DNA of 64,000 bases from Paraconiothyrium sp. Pb-2020 (Eukaryota > Ascomycota > Dothideomycetes > Pleosporales > Didymosphaeriaceae). The DNA is taken from NCBI GenBank assembly GCA_022419385.1, contig JAJUBI010000001.1:5208001-5272000 (forward strand), in the 5' to 3' direction. The translations under genes and the position numbers were made by a program. This document shows, piece by piece, positions 23,040-33,636 of this stretch. The notes under the pieces were generated by a model. The model made no database searches. It saw nothing but the letters and a program-made list of their open reading frames with translations, and had not been told where the DNA came from. Within the stretch, counting starts at the first letter, position 1; each line of letters opens with the position of its first letter.

Positions 23040-24255
23040 CTATTCAGGCGTAGACAGCCCGTTCTCTGCGCCGACGCCGCGCAGAGCGCCCAGTGCGCGC
23101 TCCAGCTCGTCTTCAGCTACCATGACGGTACCAGCACGTGCAGTACTCAGATAGCTCATCTCAACTGGACTGCCCAGCTGGCCCGTCGTACCTCCAACGA
23201 GACGCCCAGCGACGCCGCAGATGATACCAGTGCTCTCCATTGGAAGATCGCGGAGATCGAGTGTTATGGGAATCAAGAAGTCATCCTTGGAGCCCAGCAA
23301 GATATCCGGGGCGAAGTTTAGTAAGAGCGACTGATCGAGGAGTAGCGAGGCGGGCTCCGTGTCGGTGAGTGTCAAGGAGAGAAATTTAGGATAGGGAGGC
23401 GAAATGAGGCACTTTATGAGACCGAGGTGGAGTGCGTCATCTGCTGCGTTGGTCATGCTGTTGCGATTGCGACCTTCGTTCATGCCGTTTGCACTATCTC
23501 TGCGGCCTGCACAATGTACTAGACGTAGGCTTGAGTCTACAGTCGGGATGATATTGCGACGCTTGAGAGTGGAGAATGTTCGTGTCTGCAACTCCGATAC
23601 CGTGGCGGGTGGTGGAGTGCCTGGCGGACGGACTTCGAAGGACTCAGGCGTGGAATGTTTGCGGCTGTGATGACTGGGGTTGACGTAGGAAGACGTTTGG
23701 TCTTCAAAAATGAATCCTCGTTCCTCTAGCGCATGTACGACTTGATTTCGGTAGCGTATTGGCACCAGTATGTAGTCGGAGAAGTATGTCGTGATGAAGA
23801 AGATAGAGCTTGGTACAGTCAGTCGTAATCACGCGGTAGGAAGCCCTGTAGACTTACATTCCAGCCAAAGCAAGCGGACTTGTCAGTTCGAGGACACGTT
23901 GGCCTGCATCGAGACCCTCGCCGTCGACTTGCATAACCACATAGTCTTCGGGAGTGATGGAAACTTGATCTCTTGATTTCGCATCGAGCGAATCGAGTGC
24001 GGGGAGAAAGAGATCGTTTGCGAGTCTTCTAGAGCAGACCACCGAACACTCAATTGGTGTTATGGAAATGTTCACGAAAGGATGTTCGTAAGGCCAGGCT
24101 GGAGGAGGCTGCACAGCGCCATTGCCATTGAAATTTGATTGACCGTCGTGAGACTCATTAGGAAGTAGGACCCGAAGGATACTCTGGAGGAATGTCGAGT
24201 AAAGATGCAATGGAATGTGTATGAGTGCCAGCTGGGTATCCTTGAAAGTGAGCAT
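23040..24255 (-). CDS. CASTOR-like ACT-domain protein
   Basis: Exons: 24255..23858 and 23808..23040, 388 residues. The N-terminal exon starts MLTFKDTQLALIHIPLHLYS. The second half of the first ACT-type unit spans the junction: LELTSPLALAGI joins SIFFITTYFSDYILVP after the 49-nt intron is removed, the strand-helix-strand pattern of CASTOR/ACT domains. A second related segment ends with FLIPITLDLRDLPMESTGI and a Gly-rich stretch. Animal CASTOR proteins sense arginine for TORC1; the fungal relatives are less well described, so ligand sensing is inference. The central part is Ser/Pro-rich and probably disordered. Confidence 0.82.
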
Positions 24256-27200
24256 GATGTTAGTAAGTCTTTACTAGGCAGAGATGTTCGTGCCGGACGA
24301 CGGATACAAAAAGTGCCTCACGGAACGCCGCGCCCCGGACGACGACCAACCACAACCAGACAGGTAGATGACACGAAAATGTCTAATGCGTAATGCATCA
24401 TTGGCCACATGACTAGTGACGGAAGGGAACATACCAAGAATTGTATGTGCGCACTCAGCAGAGTCAGAGACGACTCCATTACGTGCAACAGGCGAAGATA
24501 AGAATAGCGGGCCCGATGACGAGCGGTCTCGTGCTCGTGGGCAACAGTGCCTGCAGGTGCCCTGCTGCAATGCAACGGATCCGAGACTGGCAGGGCTGAC
24601 GAGGCTCGAGAAGGCTGGTGGAACAGCAATAAGCAAGCGTATCTGACTTGCTGGCCCAAAGAAGCAATATGCCTCAGGCCAAGGTCGTGATAGGCAGCTG
24701 GCAGCAAAGCTCAGAATGCGGGGAAAATGGAGCACAGGTACAATCCTTAGCGGTTGATGTGTTCTGTGAAAGTTAGGGCGGCCAGAGTTGGTGTTGCTTT
24801 TAACGGACCTTGTCCAACGGGCCAGCGGTAAGTGCTCTTTTTTAAGTTCATTCCCAGCTACTGGCGTGCTGAAGGCTGTTTGCCAGGAGGAGGTGTAACG
24901 TCAGAAGTGAAATGGGCGGGTGCCGTTGCAGTTGTCTTTTAATGGTACCAGTGTAGCGGCAATCTGGGACGTGGACCAGAGAGTCACGACGATAGGCTCA
25001 CGAAGGTTTGGCCGCAGGAGCCGCGGTAGAGAGCTGGGGCCGGGCTGGATTGCTACCGACGAAGTTCCGGGATAGGGTGCAGATGCAGGTCGGGATGCCG
25101 CACTTAGCCAGCGGGCTAGGGTTCTGCGCGCTCGTAGCCGCAACGGACCCTGATCTCGTTTTCCTGTGCCGTCCGAGGCGTGGGGTGAGGAATGGATTGT
25201 CGAGGGCAGGTGCGGGTGAAGGCTAGCTGCGCGTGCAGCGGGTGCTGACCACTATAGAGGTATACGGGAGACTAGTCCACAGCCAGGGCTTGGAGGCAAG
25301 ACGAAGCAAGAGCTGACGTACGGGCCCTTGGCGGTTCTATCAACACTTCATCGTGCTAGAGTGGAGCTAGCAGTACACGCTGGAGATAGGCAGTGGGAAT
25401 GGTTGACTCAAAGACACCGACCTCGCCGAAAATTTTCTCCAACAGCGTGCCATGTTGCTGGAACGCCAAACCATACGGGCGAAAACGTGGCCCCGAAAGT
25501 GGAGAAGGCATCGCGAGACAGGCTGGAGCATACATGATGCCGCCGAGGGGCTTTGTTCGTGGGTCACGCATCCTTCTCAAAGCGATGCAGCTGCACGCTG
25601 CAGAAGCGCCCGTGCGTCCCCAGTCACGCCGCCCTGCGTACCTCGACGGTGACCTCATTTCCCGCTATGATGAGCATGTGCCTGAAGGTACCTGACCGAG
25701 GGCAAGCAGGTGTGTCCATGGCGACCCCATTTACTGGCGTGCCCTTGTCCTCGATGCCTCGGATGTCCATAGGGCTGACATCGGATCTCTGTCCCAACTG
25801 TAGTGTCTGATATGGACAAGCGACAGTGCCGCTGCACGCAAGAGCAGAGTCGCCCGTGCATTACCTCTCCCCAAGATGAGGTCGAAGGTGCAGGGCCATG
25901 GCTTCTTTAGGGCCTGTCGCTGCGTCTTCCGCCCCGCTTCATTGCGCGAGTAACCGCCGTGTGCCCATGGCCAACACCTAACCCTCCTCCCCGCGGCGCA
26001 CTTACGCGGCGCAGGAATGGCACACGACGAAGCTTGCGAGAAAGAGATTCCAAGGCGAAGGGACAGGGTAGTCTGAATCCAATCCTCCGCCAGTCAGCCT
26101 GTAGACGACGGCGGTGGCTGGCTTACCCCGCATAACCACCCACGCGCCGTCTCGTGTCCCACGGTGCTCCCACGACCAACATCCTCACTGGCTCACGAGC
26201 CATGACGTACCGGAGCTTCCCCAGATCGTCACCGTCGAGCTCACCATTCCCCCGCCATTCTCCGTCCTGCGCTGATGCTCCGCGCATTCTCACGCTACCA
26301 TGACGATGGTGGCATGCCCCCCTCCATGAGCACAACCATGACGCACCCCCACGCACTATGGACCTCGGTGCGGAGCAATCAATTAAGCTTCCTTGATGCA
26401 CGCAGGACATTGCAGCATTGCAGTAGGGTGGGTGAACCATCTATCACCATCACCTTTGAAGCGCTTGGCCTCGCCAGCACATCAACCCATCTACTGCCCC
26501 TCTATGGCTCGGAACTCGATCCGGACGCATGGACGTTGGCGAGTACGAGGCTTGTAGGAGGCTGATCCAATCTGCGAGCCTGTCTCCTGCCCATTCACTG
26601 CAACACCGAGGGCATCTCGCGAGACCGATCACAACGATGGTTTCACAGCAGCGGCGGATAGAGAATCAATGCTTTCCGTTCGTGATTTCGTGCTGTCATA
26701 GTAATCCTCGAGTTTCGTGGGTGAGAGAAATACTCGAACTACATCTAACGACCACTGGCAACGTCTCACAGCACGTACACGTCCTTCAAGGTATCAAGGT
26801 CGGATACAGCGGCTAGTGCATAAGACGTCTATGGATATCACGGTGAAGTACATCCACCTCAGGAACACCCACTCACATTCGTATGACCTAGCTAGTTACT
26901 CTATCAGCCACCTACAAGTCGGCTTAGCATCCGCAACGGGAAGGTCCTACGTCTTCGTGCCAACCTCTCGATACACCTTCATCTCACTGAATGTGGGTTT
27001 GTTCAGTGTGCGGTAATGGAGTGACCATGCCGCGCTACGCGTTTTCGCAGGGAAATTGATCGTCGTGCTCAACTTGTAACAGACTTTTCACGGTCCGTAT
27101 CTTTACAACACGTACACACAGATTTAGACCTCGTAAACCGTACTCAAGCCTCATAAGCCATTGTGGATCTTGAAATGCAAGTTAAACTGCATGGTGCGTT

Positions 27201-27397
27201 CATTGTAAGCGCATCGATGTTCTTCTCCGCCTATAGCCAGCGATTCTCCAGCTAGTAGCCTCCAATACACATGCCATTTGCAATTAAAAACACACACAGC
27301 CTCCTTTTAGACTCCGTAAACGCCCTTCGTGGTATCCCTATGAAATATGTCGGACCGCTAGTTCAACATTGAACCAAATCGCATCGAATCGCGCATC
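24256..27397. other. 3.1-kb stretch without convincing genes
   Basis: Many overlapping short frames on both strands (60-153 codons), none with recognisable domains, signal peptides or spliceable neighbours. Composition is GC-rich around 24.9-26.3 kb. No terminal repeats or transposase remnants seen. May hold regulatory DNA, a non-coding transcript or decayed sequence. Confidence 0.4.
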
Positions 27398-27743
27398 CTA
27401 ATACCTCTCGGCGATCTTCTTCTCTGCGCACAGTTAGCCTCTCTTCTCCCAACCACTTCAATTTGTGACAACGTACTCGCAGCGCCACCAGCCTGGAACG
27501 GCAGCAGGTTGTGCCTCTTCTTGATAGTCACGCGGTGCCTGTGTCGCATTAGCATATGTCTTCCCTCGGAATTGTCCCCGGCTTTGCAGTCGCGCGTGCG
27601 TCGGGCGGGTGTGCGTACCTCGAGTAGGTATCATCGGGGGAGAACCTCGCCGGGTGAGCAGAGTTCGTAATGCGGCCATCGGCGACCTTCTTCAGGGTGT
27701 AGACGCGCTTGCCCTGGGCGTCGAGTGTGTACATAAGATGCAT
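27398..27743 (-). CDS. NOP10: H/ACA ribonucleoprotein subunit Nop10
   Basis: Small core protein of H/ACA snoRNPs, needed for pseudouridylation and 18S rRNA processing in the nucleolus. Exons: 27743..27619, 27538..27477 and 27423..27398, exactly 70 residues, the usual family length. The product begins MHLMYTLDAQGKRVYTLKKV, continues with SAHPARFSPDDTYSRHRVTI and KKRHNLLP, and ends GGAAKKKIAERY. The last coding exon is only 26 nt; its intron has a GGCTAAC branch point and CGCAG acceptor, and without splicing the protein would carry an atypical tail. A further 5' UTR intron (27851-27745) is likely, ending one base before the ATG. Head-to-head with LCL2. Confidence 0.95.
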
Positions 27744-28075
27744 CCTGCAATTGCATGGTTAGCGACTGCTCTCCAGTCTACACGTCGTGCCTTCTCGTTT
27801 CGCTTCTTCTCTCTTTCTCGGGTACTTCAGAAGGGTTCCCAATGCACTTACTTGGCGAATTTGAGACGAGTGTAGTCGTGGGGTGTCGGGTTCGTCTTCC
27901 GCTGGTGCAAGCTTCGATGTGAACTTTGGCGACGGCAAAAAATCCTAGCTCCACTTCCGCGAAATCTTGGCACGGCCCCAGCTATCGGCACGTGATTCCC
28001 TAAGCTCCACGACAGCATCATCTCGAGTCCCGCCGCAATTCGCACCTCGCGCCCAACGTGCATAAATTCCTCGCC
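27744..28075. promoter_or_regulatory. Shared divergent promoter, NOP10 / LCL2
   Basis: Only about 330 bp separate the two divergent ATGs, and part of this is the probable 107-nt 5' UTR intron of NOP10. A compact bidirectional promoter is inferred. Confidence 0.55.
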
Positions 28076-28541
28076 ATGGAGCTCCGAGCCCTCGTACTGG
28101 TTTTTATGACCATGTTCATTGGAAATGTAACCGCGCAATTCGGTTTCTTCGACCAAATGTTCGGCGGCCAGCAACAGCAGCAACAGCAACAGCAGCAAAA
28201 TGTCCGCAGCGACTCGAGCTGGTACCAGGCGCAGTATGAGAACGGTATGTCTCCCCTCTCTTCCTCTGCCTCGAATTTCTTTCACCTTTTCATCTCCGCA
28301 GCCCATCTATTGCCTTTGCGCAGAGTAGGAACTAATGTTGATTTCAGCACATTGCGACAAATACCTCTGCCCCGGCACGCTCTCCTGCGTACACTTCCCG
28401 CACCATTGTCCATGTGCATGGCCTAGCACTGAGGACAAAGTCGAGTTAGGAGAGGGTATTGCGGTGTGTGCGAGTAAGGGCGGCTATAAGGACGGGGAGA
28501 CGCTGAGGAAGATTGAATTGGCGAGGAAAGGGCTACTTTAA
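28076..28541 (+). CDS. LCL2: Long chronological lifespan protein 2 (LCL2)
   Basis: Small secretory-pathway protein; yeast LCL2 is linked to lifespan and possibly ER quality control. Exons: 28076..28244 and 28348..28541, 120 residues, the family length. It has a signal peptide (LRALVLVFMTMFIGNVTA), then QFGFFDQMFGG, a run of ten Gln, and DSSWYQAQYENAHCDKYLCP across the 103-nt intron. The family hallmark CVHFPHHCPCAWPSTEDKVE and the ending KIELARKGLL are present. The ATG at 28076 is chosen because the hydrophobic leader starts there; an in-frame ATG lies 18 nt upstream at 28058. Confidence 0.95.
28169..28198 (+). repeat. CAG/CAA run encoding ten Gln in LCL2
   Basis: Ten consecutive CAG or CAA codons right after the FGG of the LCL2 N-terminus. 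A likely length-polymorphic microsatellite. Confidence 0.9.
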
Positions 28542-28819
28542 GTGTTAAGGAAAGAATTGGGATATGATATGGCGTTGTTGGTTGCTGGGTGTATGACATG
28601 AGAGTGAATGGGATGTGAATAGAAGAATGAACGGACTGGGTCATGATCATGATGATACAAAGGCGTGGACACAGTCCATAGCGTTTAGAAGTTCGTGAGA
28701 TCAAGTCATCAGATCGCACAAGAGCCAGCTGCGGCTGCAGCTTGGGAAGTCCATACCTAGCCAAACCATTGCCAACATCAGGGAACGCCACGCATATGCA
28801 AACCAAATATAAACACCAC

Positions 28820-31534
28820 TCAGGACCTCTGAACGAACTTATACCGGTACCCCTGCTTCTCACCCTCCTTCGCAATCCCAACCTCCTGCCTTCCCCACTC
28901 CCGCATTAACACCTTGCCCATGAAGTCCCTCTCTCCCTGCATCTTCTCCGCCCACTGTCCGTCACGTTTGCTGACTACCGTCTTCGCACGCTCTTTCATA
29001 GCCTTACTGAGCATGGCCGCCAGTTGCTCATCCATGGCTTTGTTAATAGCTACGAAATCTCGCTCGCGGGTTTCTGCATCCGTCTTCAGTACTTCGTTTT
29101 CGCGGCGGAGAGTGTTAATTCGAGACTGGAGGTCGGTAATTGTCTCAGTTTGATCATTTGTTTCCAACTTCTTGAGGCGTGTGATTTCTTTGCGGAGGGA
29201 TGAAGTTTCTGATTTGAGGATCTTGAGGGTGGAAGCTTGTTTGCGGATGAGGAGGCGCAGATTCTCTATCTCGGCGTCCTTCGGATCGTTGTGCATAGAG
29301 GATATCATCGAGCTTTCCTCATCCAAAGCGTCGTCTTCTTCAGGCTTTCGCGCGGCTGCGGCACGGAGCTGCTCGAGCTGTTGGGTTGTCTTCTTAAGTT
29401 CTTTGGTGGCCCGTCTCTTCTCTGCGCGTTCTTGTTCGAGCAGAGCGCCGGCCTTACGTATAGCATCTTCGGCTTTGTCGCGCACGGCTTCCATCTGCAT
29501 CTCCCTATCGTCTTTCAGGTCGTCATGCTCTCTTTGCAGCTGCTTCAGCTTGCCCTCTAGCTCCACTTTGATGTCTCTTAATTTGCTGATTCTCTTCTCT
29601 ACATCCGCAACACGTCGATCAGCTTCGGCGCGTGCATCCTGGAGACGCTCGTTTGCGTCTTCTAGCAAGCCCTTTAATTGTTCAGCATCAGTGCGAGTCT
29701 TAGCATGTTCTCGATGTGCTTCGGCGAGCTGCTGTCGTACTGAAGAGATCGTTGTTTCGAGGCCTTCTATGCGTCCCTGGGCAGTGTTCAGTCGGTGTTC
29801 AAGCCGCTCATACTCTTCGAATTGCTTTAGGACTTCCTGATTCTTTGCTCTGACATCATTGCGAGCAGACTCAAGCTGGTTACGCACTGACAGAAGCCGC
29901 GACTCTAGGTGAGCATCTAGGGAATCTGTCTCGTTTACCAGCTGTCTGCTTTGGGCATCCGCAAATTCTTGGCGTAGGATCTGAAGCTCAGACTCCAACT
30001 TCTGCTTCTCTTCAAGCTGCTGATCCTTGTACGCAAGTTTCTCTTGAGCAGAGGCGACCTCCGACTCCAAATGATCAACGCGAGACTGAAGCTCCGATGC
30101 ACGCATCTTCTGAGATTGGATAGCTCCTTCCGAGGACGCGTGAAGTGCACGGCTCGCAAGTGCTTCTTCGCGAGCCGATTGAGTATCTGCTGCGGCTCTT
30201 TCGAGGTCGGCCTGTAGTGCACTTGCGCGCTTCTGCAAAGCAGCGAACTTTTGCTGCAGGTCGACTACCTCTGTAGTATGGAACAATGTCTCGCCTTGTT
30301 CAATCGAGTGATCGACCTTTCTCAAGTCTTGTAACTCTCGTTCGTGTGAACCTTGTAGCTCACGTAGTTCCCGTTCATGCGAATCTCGCAGCTGGGTTAA
30401 CTCATGCTTCACAAGCGCCAGGACTTCGCCGCTGGAGGCCATGTCTGTGTCCACCGTGCGCTTCGCTTCTTCCAATGACCGCAACTGTAGTTCAAATCCC
30501 TGTCGTTGGCTCTGTAGTCTGGCATGATTTTGCAATCGCAGCTCTTCGCCGAATTCCTTCAACCTGCTATTGAACCCCTCCTCCTGCACCTTTAGTTGGT
30601 TATCGACCGACGCAAGAGACTTTTTGGCTTCCTGTTGAAGCCGACTGTTTTCTTCCTGCAACTTCTCGATCTGCTCTTTCTGCTTGTAGGTCCCTGATCG
30701 TGCGGTGTCTAGATCGGAACGCGTATACGACAGCAATGTCTCAAGTTCTGTTATCCGTTTTCTAGAGGCATCTTCTTGTGCTTGTAGACGCGATTGTAAA
30801 TCTGCGACTTGTTGTTGCAACGACTCGCGTTCGAATTCGGCGATGCGTTCGGGAGGGTGGTGGATGACTGTTTCTTGAGTCGGTTTTCGCGGAGTGTCAT
30901 AATCCTCGACAGTGGGTTGTAACGACCGCGCTCTTGCGGGTGAAGGGCTTGGGACTTGGAGCATGCTCTGCTTCGGGATCCGGAGCGGTGTTGATGTGAG
31001 TACATTCCCTCCGAGGTCTGAATCTGGCAGTGCACTGAGGTAGCTTCTGACCTTCTCATCATTCTCCATGGACGCTTCGGAAGGTGCTTTGCTGCTAGAG
31101 CGACTTTTGGCGGTGCCGTTGACGCGCGTTGTAGTTGACGCAGGGTGCGGTTTTACCCCAGAAGCGTTGTCCTGGAGAAGGTCCTCCCTCACATTGTCGC
31201 CTTCTGTCCGCGCCTGGTCATGTCTCTCAGCGATGTTCGTATGTGCCTCTTTTCGCGACCGTATCTGTTGCGCCAGCGGAAGGTCGGCTGTCATCCAATA
31301 AGTCATATTCATTGTGAAGTCCTCCGGGCCTTCGATGTCGCTGGTTTCGACCACATCCACTTTCGGCTGGTGTTTTTCGTCTAGTTCGGTCGATTCAAAC
31401 GTTGAATTGAGGCCCAATGCGTCTAGGTCCATCTCATACTGCGATCCGCCTTCCGAGGTGTCGCGTGGCGGGCTTCGTTGTGGAGACCGCCATCGCGTAG
31501 GGCTCGCTGTGTAGGAAGAATGTGTGCGCGCCAT
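28820..31534 (-). CDS. Spindle-pole-body coiled-coil protein, SnaD-like
   Basis: Single exon, 904 residues from ATG 31534 (MARTHSSYTASPTRW); an in-frame ATG at 31585 would add 17. The N-terminus is Ser/Pro-rich, followed by the conserved EGPEDFTMNMTYWMTADL segment, typical of Aspergillus SnaD-like spindle-pole-body proteins. From about residue 230 to 830 the sequence is almost continuous heptad coiled coil (for example KLQEENSRLQQEAKK). The C-terminus has MQGERDFMGKVLMREWGRQE and ends YRYKFVQRS, also conserved in the family. A structural role at the spindle pole or septum-associated microtubule centre is inferred from family membership. Confidence 0.85.
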   Translation of the reverse strand: MARTHSSYTASPTRWRSPQRSPPRDTSEGGSQYEMDLDALGLNSTFESTELDEKHQPKVDVVETSDIEGPEDFTMNMTYWMTADLPLAQQIRSRKEAHTNIAERHDQARTEGDNVREDLLQDNASGVKPHPASTTTRVNGTAKSRSSSKAPSEASMENDEKVRSYLSALPDSDLGGNVLTSTPLRIPKQSMLQVPSPSPARARSLQPTVEDYDTPRKPTQETVIHHPPERIAEFERESLQQQVADLQSRLQAQEDASRKRITELETLLSYTRSDLDTARSGTYKQKEQIEKLQEENSRLQQEAKKSLASVDNQLKVQEEGFNSRLKEFGEELRLQNHARLQSQRQGFELQLRSLEEAKRTVDTDMASSGEVLALVKHELTQLRDSHERELRELQGSHERELQDLRKVDHSIEQGETLFHTTEVVDLQQKFAALQKRASALQADLERAAADTQSAREEALASRALHASSEGAIQSQKMRASELQSRVDHLESEVASAQEKLAYKDQQLEEKQKLESELQILRQEFADAQSRQLVNETDSLDAHLESRLLSVRNQLESARNDVRAKNQEVLKQFEEYERLEHRLNTAQGRIEGLETTISSVRQQLAEAHREHAKTRTDAEQLKGLLEDANERLQDARAEADRRVADVEKRISKLRDIKVELEGKLKQLQREHDDLKDDREMQMEAVRDKAEDAIRKAGALLEQERAEKRRATKELKKTTQQLEQLRAAAARKPEEDDALDEESSMISSMHNDPKDAEIENLRLLIRKQASTLKILKSETSSLRKEITRLKKLETNDQTETITDLQSRINTLRRENEVLKTDAETRERDFVAINKAMDEQLAAMLSKAMKERAKTVVSKRDGQWAEKMQGERDFMGKVLMREWGRQEVGIAKEGEKQGYRYKFVQRS

Positions 31535-32505
31535 GCTGCATTTGCAAGGCCGCAAGTGCCTAGGAAACTTGGTGGGTAGTTGCACGATAAGAATTGGTCG
31601 TGTTTGTTTGTTGATCCCGCAAGCGCATGATACGCGACTGGTCTTCCAAGGTTAGCGTGATGGCACGTGCGCAGGGTTCGTCCATGGATCCACTGTCTCC
31701 GTGTGAAAGACTACCTCTGCTCGAGTTCCTACACACCCCGCGACGCTCGTCGCCGTTGCTATCAATGCAAGTGCTTCCTACAGAACAACCTTATGCTGAG
31801 CCGTACAATCAACCACCAGACGATACCGTCGAGGTTCTCACAATGCACTTGTTCTTTCCGCGTCGAGTAGACTAAGCTTCGTCCCCTTTCAAATCAATTG
31901 TGCAACACCAGCCGGGCGAATAAGTCTTCGCATGCAGTAAAAACGACTAGCCTCTGTATCTGAAGCCGCTATACTCCCTCACCACACCCTCACTGCCGCG
32001 AGGGTGCCACATCAGAACCTATCACATCAACAAGGCGTAACTTGCACCCTTCGACAACCCCGAACGGCACGACAGACCAAGAAACGGCTCGCGCGGAAGG
32101 ATATCAGCTATCTGCTTGGCGCAAGGCCCAAGATCTTGTGCAGGCATCATCGCACATCTGAATCGTGAACGTTCTTCCAGATCTCCAGAACTGCATGCCC
32201 TTCCAACATACGCGAAGCCGTGCCGAGGCATCTGGTCAAACGCCATTATTGATTCCTTAGCCCTTTCGTTGTCAGGCGAAGTTAATTTTTTTCCAAGCCG
32301 CCCCCACCATTTTCCGCTAGCCCTAGTTCAGCCAAGTTTCCTTTCCACGCGACGTTATACTGGCCCAAAATAGCAGCTGGATGATAAGCGAGGCCGGGAT
32401 ACAAATCCCCATGGTTCTCGATCATCTCATTAATACGGATACGAATGCATCCTACAAGTTCTTCGCTTCCCCTCACTAGCTAAGATACCTTCACCGCGCT
32501 CACGC
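31535..32505. other. Intergenic, divergent promoters
   Basis: About 970 bp between the SnaD-like gene and the membrane protein gene. Short frames only. Confidence 0.45.
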
Positions 32506-33636
32506 GTGCGAAAGCATCGCTCGTCGCCTGCGACATGTCCAGTTAATGTACGATGCTACTGCGACTCTACAGTCGCTGTCAATACGTACGATACAACGGA
32601 TGAGCCGGAAGAAACCCGGAACAGAATGACACCGAACACATCATGGTTGTTTCCGCCAGCGCTCAACACAACCTTTGTGGACGCCTTCAATGCCGATCAC
32701 AAGCTATCCAACAACAGCACTGCAGATCAAGGAGTGTACTCGCTACTTCTCGCTGCTGTACAGAACCTTACGTTGCAAGAACGTGTGGCCTCTGGATTTC
32801 AAGACGAAGGGTGGGGTGACAAGGACGCAGTAGTCAGCGTAGGAGACGCTATCGATGGTGCATTCACGGATACAGATATCAGATCCTATGGATTGAATTG
32901 TATTCTGTGCAGGAGAGGGCGCGACGTGAGAGGAGCCAACCTCGGCAACATCGAGAATGCGTGCTCTAATTGTTCGTACGCACGCTGGCGCAAAGCCCGC
33001 GCCTAAATGTCGCATCGAATCTAACATCGAACAGACACTGAGGCCAACAACATACAATTTTACACTAATATGAATGGTCCTTTTACTAGTCTATATTTAA
33101 GGCTACCAGAGCTTGGCCAGTACTCCAGCCTTCCAAACGAGACATGCGGTCTTTGCATTCTCACTCTCCCAAATGCGGACAACCCGTCCGTCTTTGACGA
33201 TTACTCGGTACCATTTCTTGTGCTCGAGCAGCCAGCCGTCCGGCCGAAAGTATTCAACACGACTTATCCGACAGGTGTTACTGTATCGCGTCCAACATCC
33301 CAAGTGGTCCCATCACCTCCTCCAGAGCCATCTTTTAATCAAGATAATAAGTCAAATAATACTAACCTGATCGTCGGCGTTGTGGTCGGTGTTCTGGCTG
33401 CGGCATCAATACTTATGGGACTGATCATTTGGTTGTGGACAAGAAGGAGAAACTACAAGAACCCTTATACCCCCTCGACAAGAGTAATTCCAGTCGCACT
33501 GGAGCGTAGAGATGGTACGCCACGAAGCGTTCCGCTACAGCAGGTGCCGGCCGTGGTGCGCAGGCCAGATAGCAGTGCTAGCGAAGTACCGCCGGCTTAT
33601 CATGAAGTCGTCCGCGGAAAGGAAACGGAACCTTAA
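32506..33636 (+). CDS. Single-pass membrane protein with Cys-rich ectodomain and PPxY tail
   Basis: Exons: about 32506..32971 and 33035..33636, joined in frame across a 63-nt intron that has a TCTAAC branch point, so ENACSN reads on into YTEANNIQFYTN. The ectodomain has NxT sequons (NTT, NNST, NLT) and spaced cysteines (CILCRR, CSNC, CGLC). A Pro-rich stalk precedes one transmembrane helix (LIVGVVVGVLAAASILMGLI) with a positive WTRRR stop-transfer. The short cytosolic tail contains EVPPAYHEV, a PPxY motif. No clear signal peptide is visible, so the true start may be in an unrecognised upstream exon or at the ATG at 32626. Not assigned to a named family. Confidence 0.6.

Noticed and set aside
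24274..24735. 153-codon minus-strand frame upstream of the CASTOR-like gene
   Set aside because: Several overlapping frames of similar length occur here in all phases, and none has a domain or a conserved start.
28058..28075. ATG at 28058 as LCL2 start
   Set aside because: It adds six residues before the hydrophobic leader; the start at 28076 fits the family length and signal peptide better.
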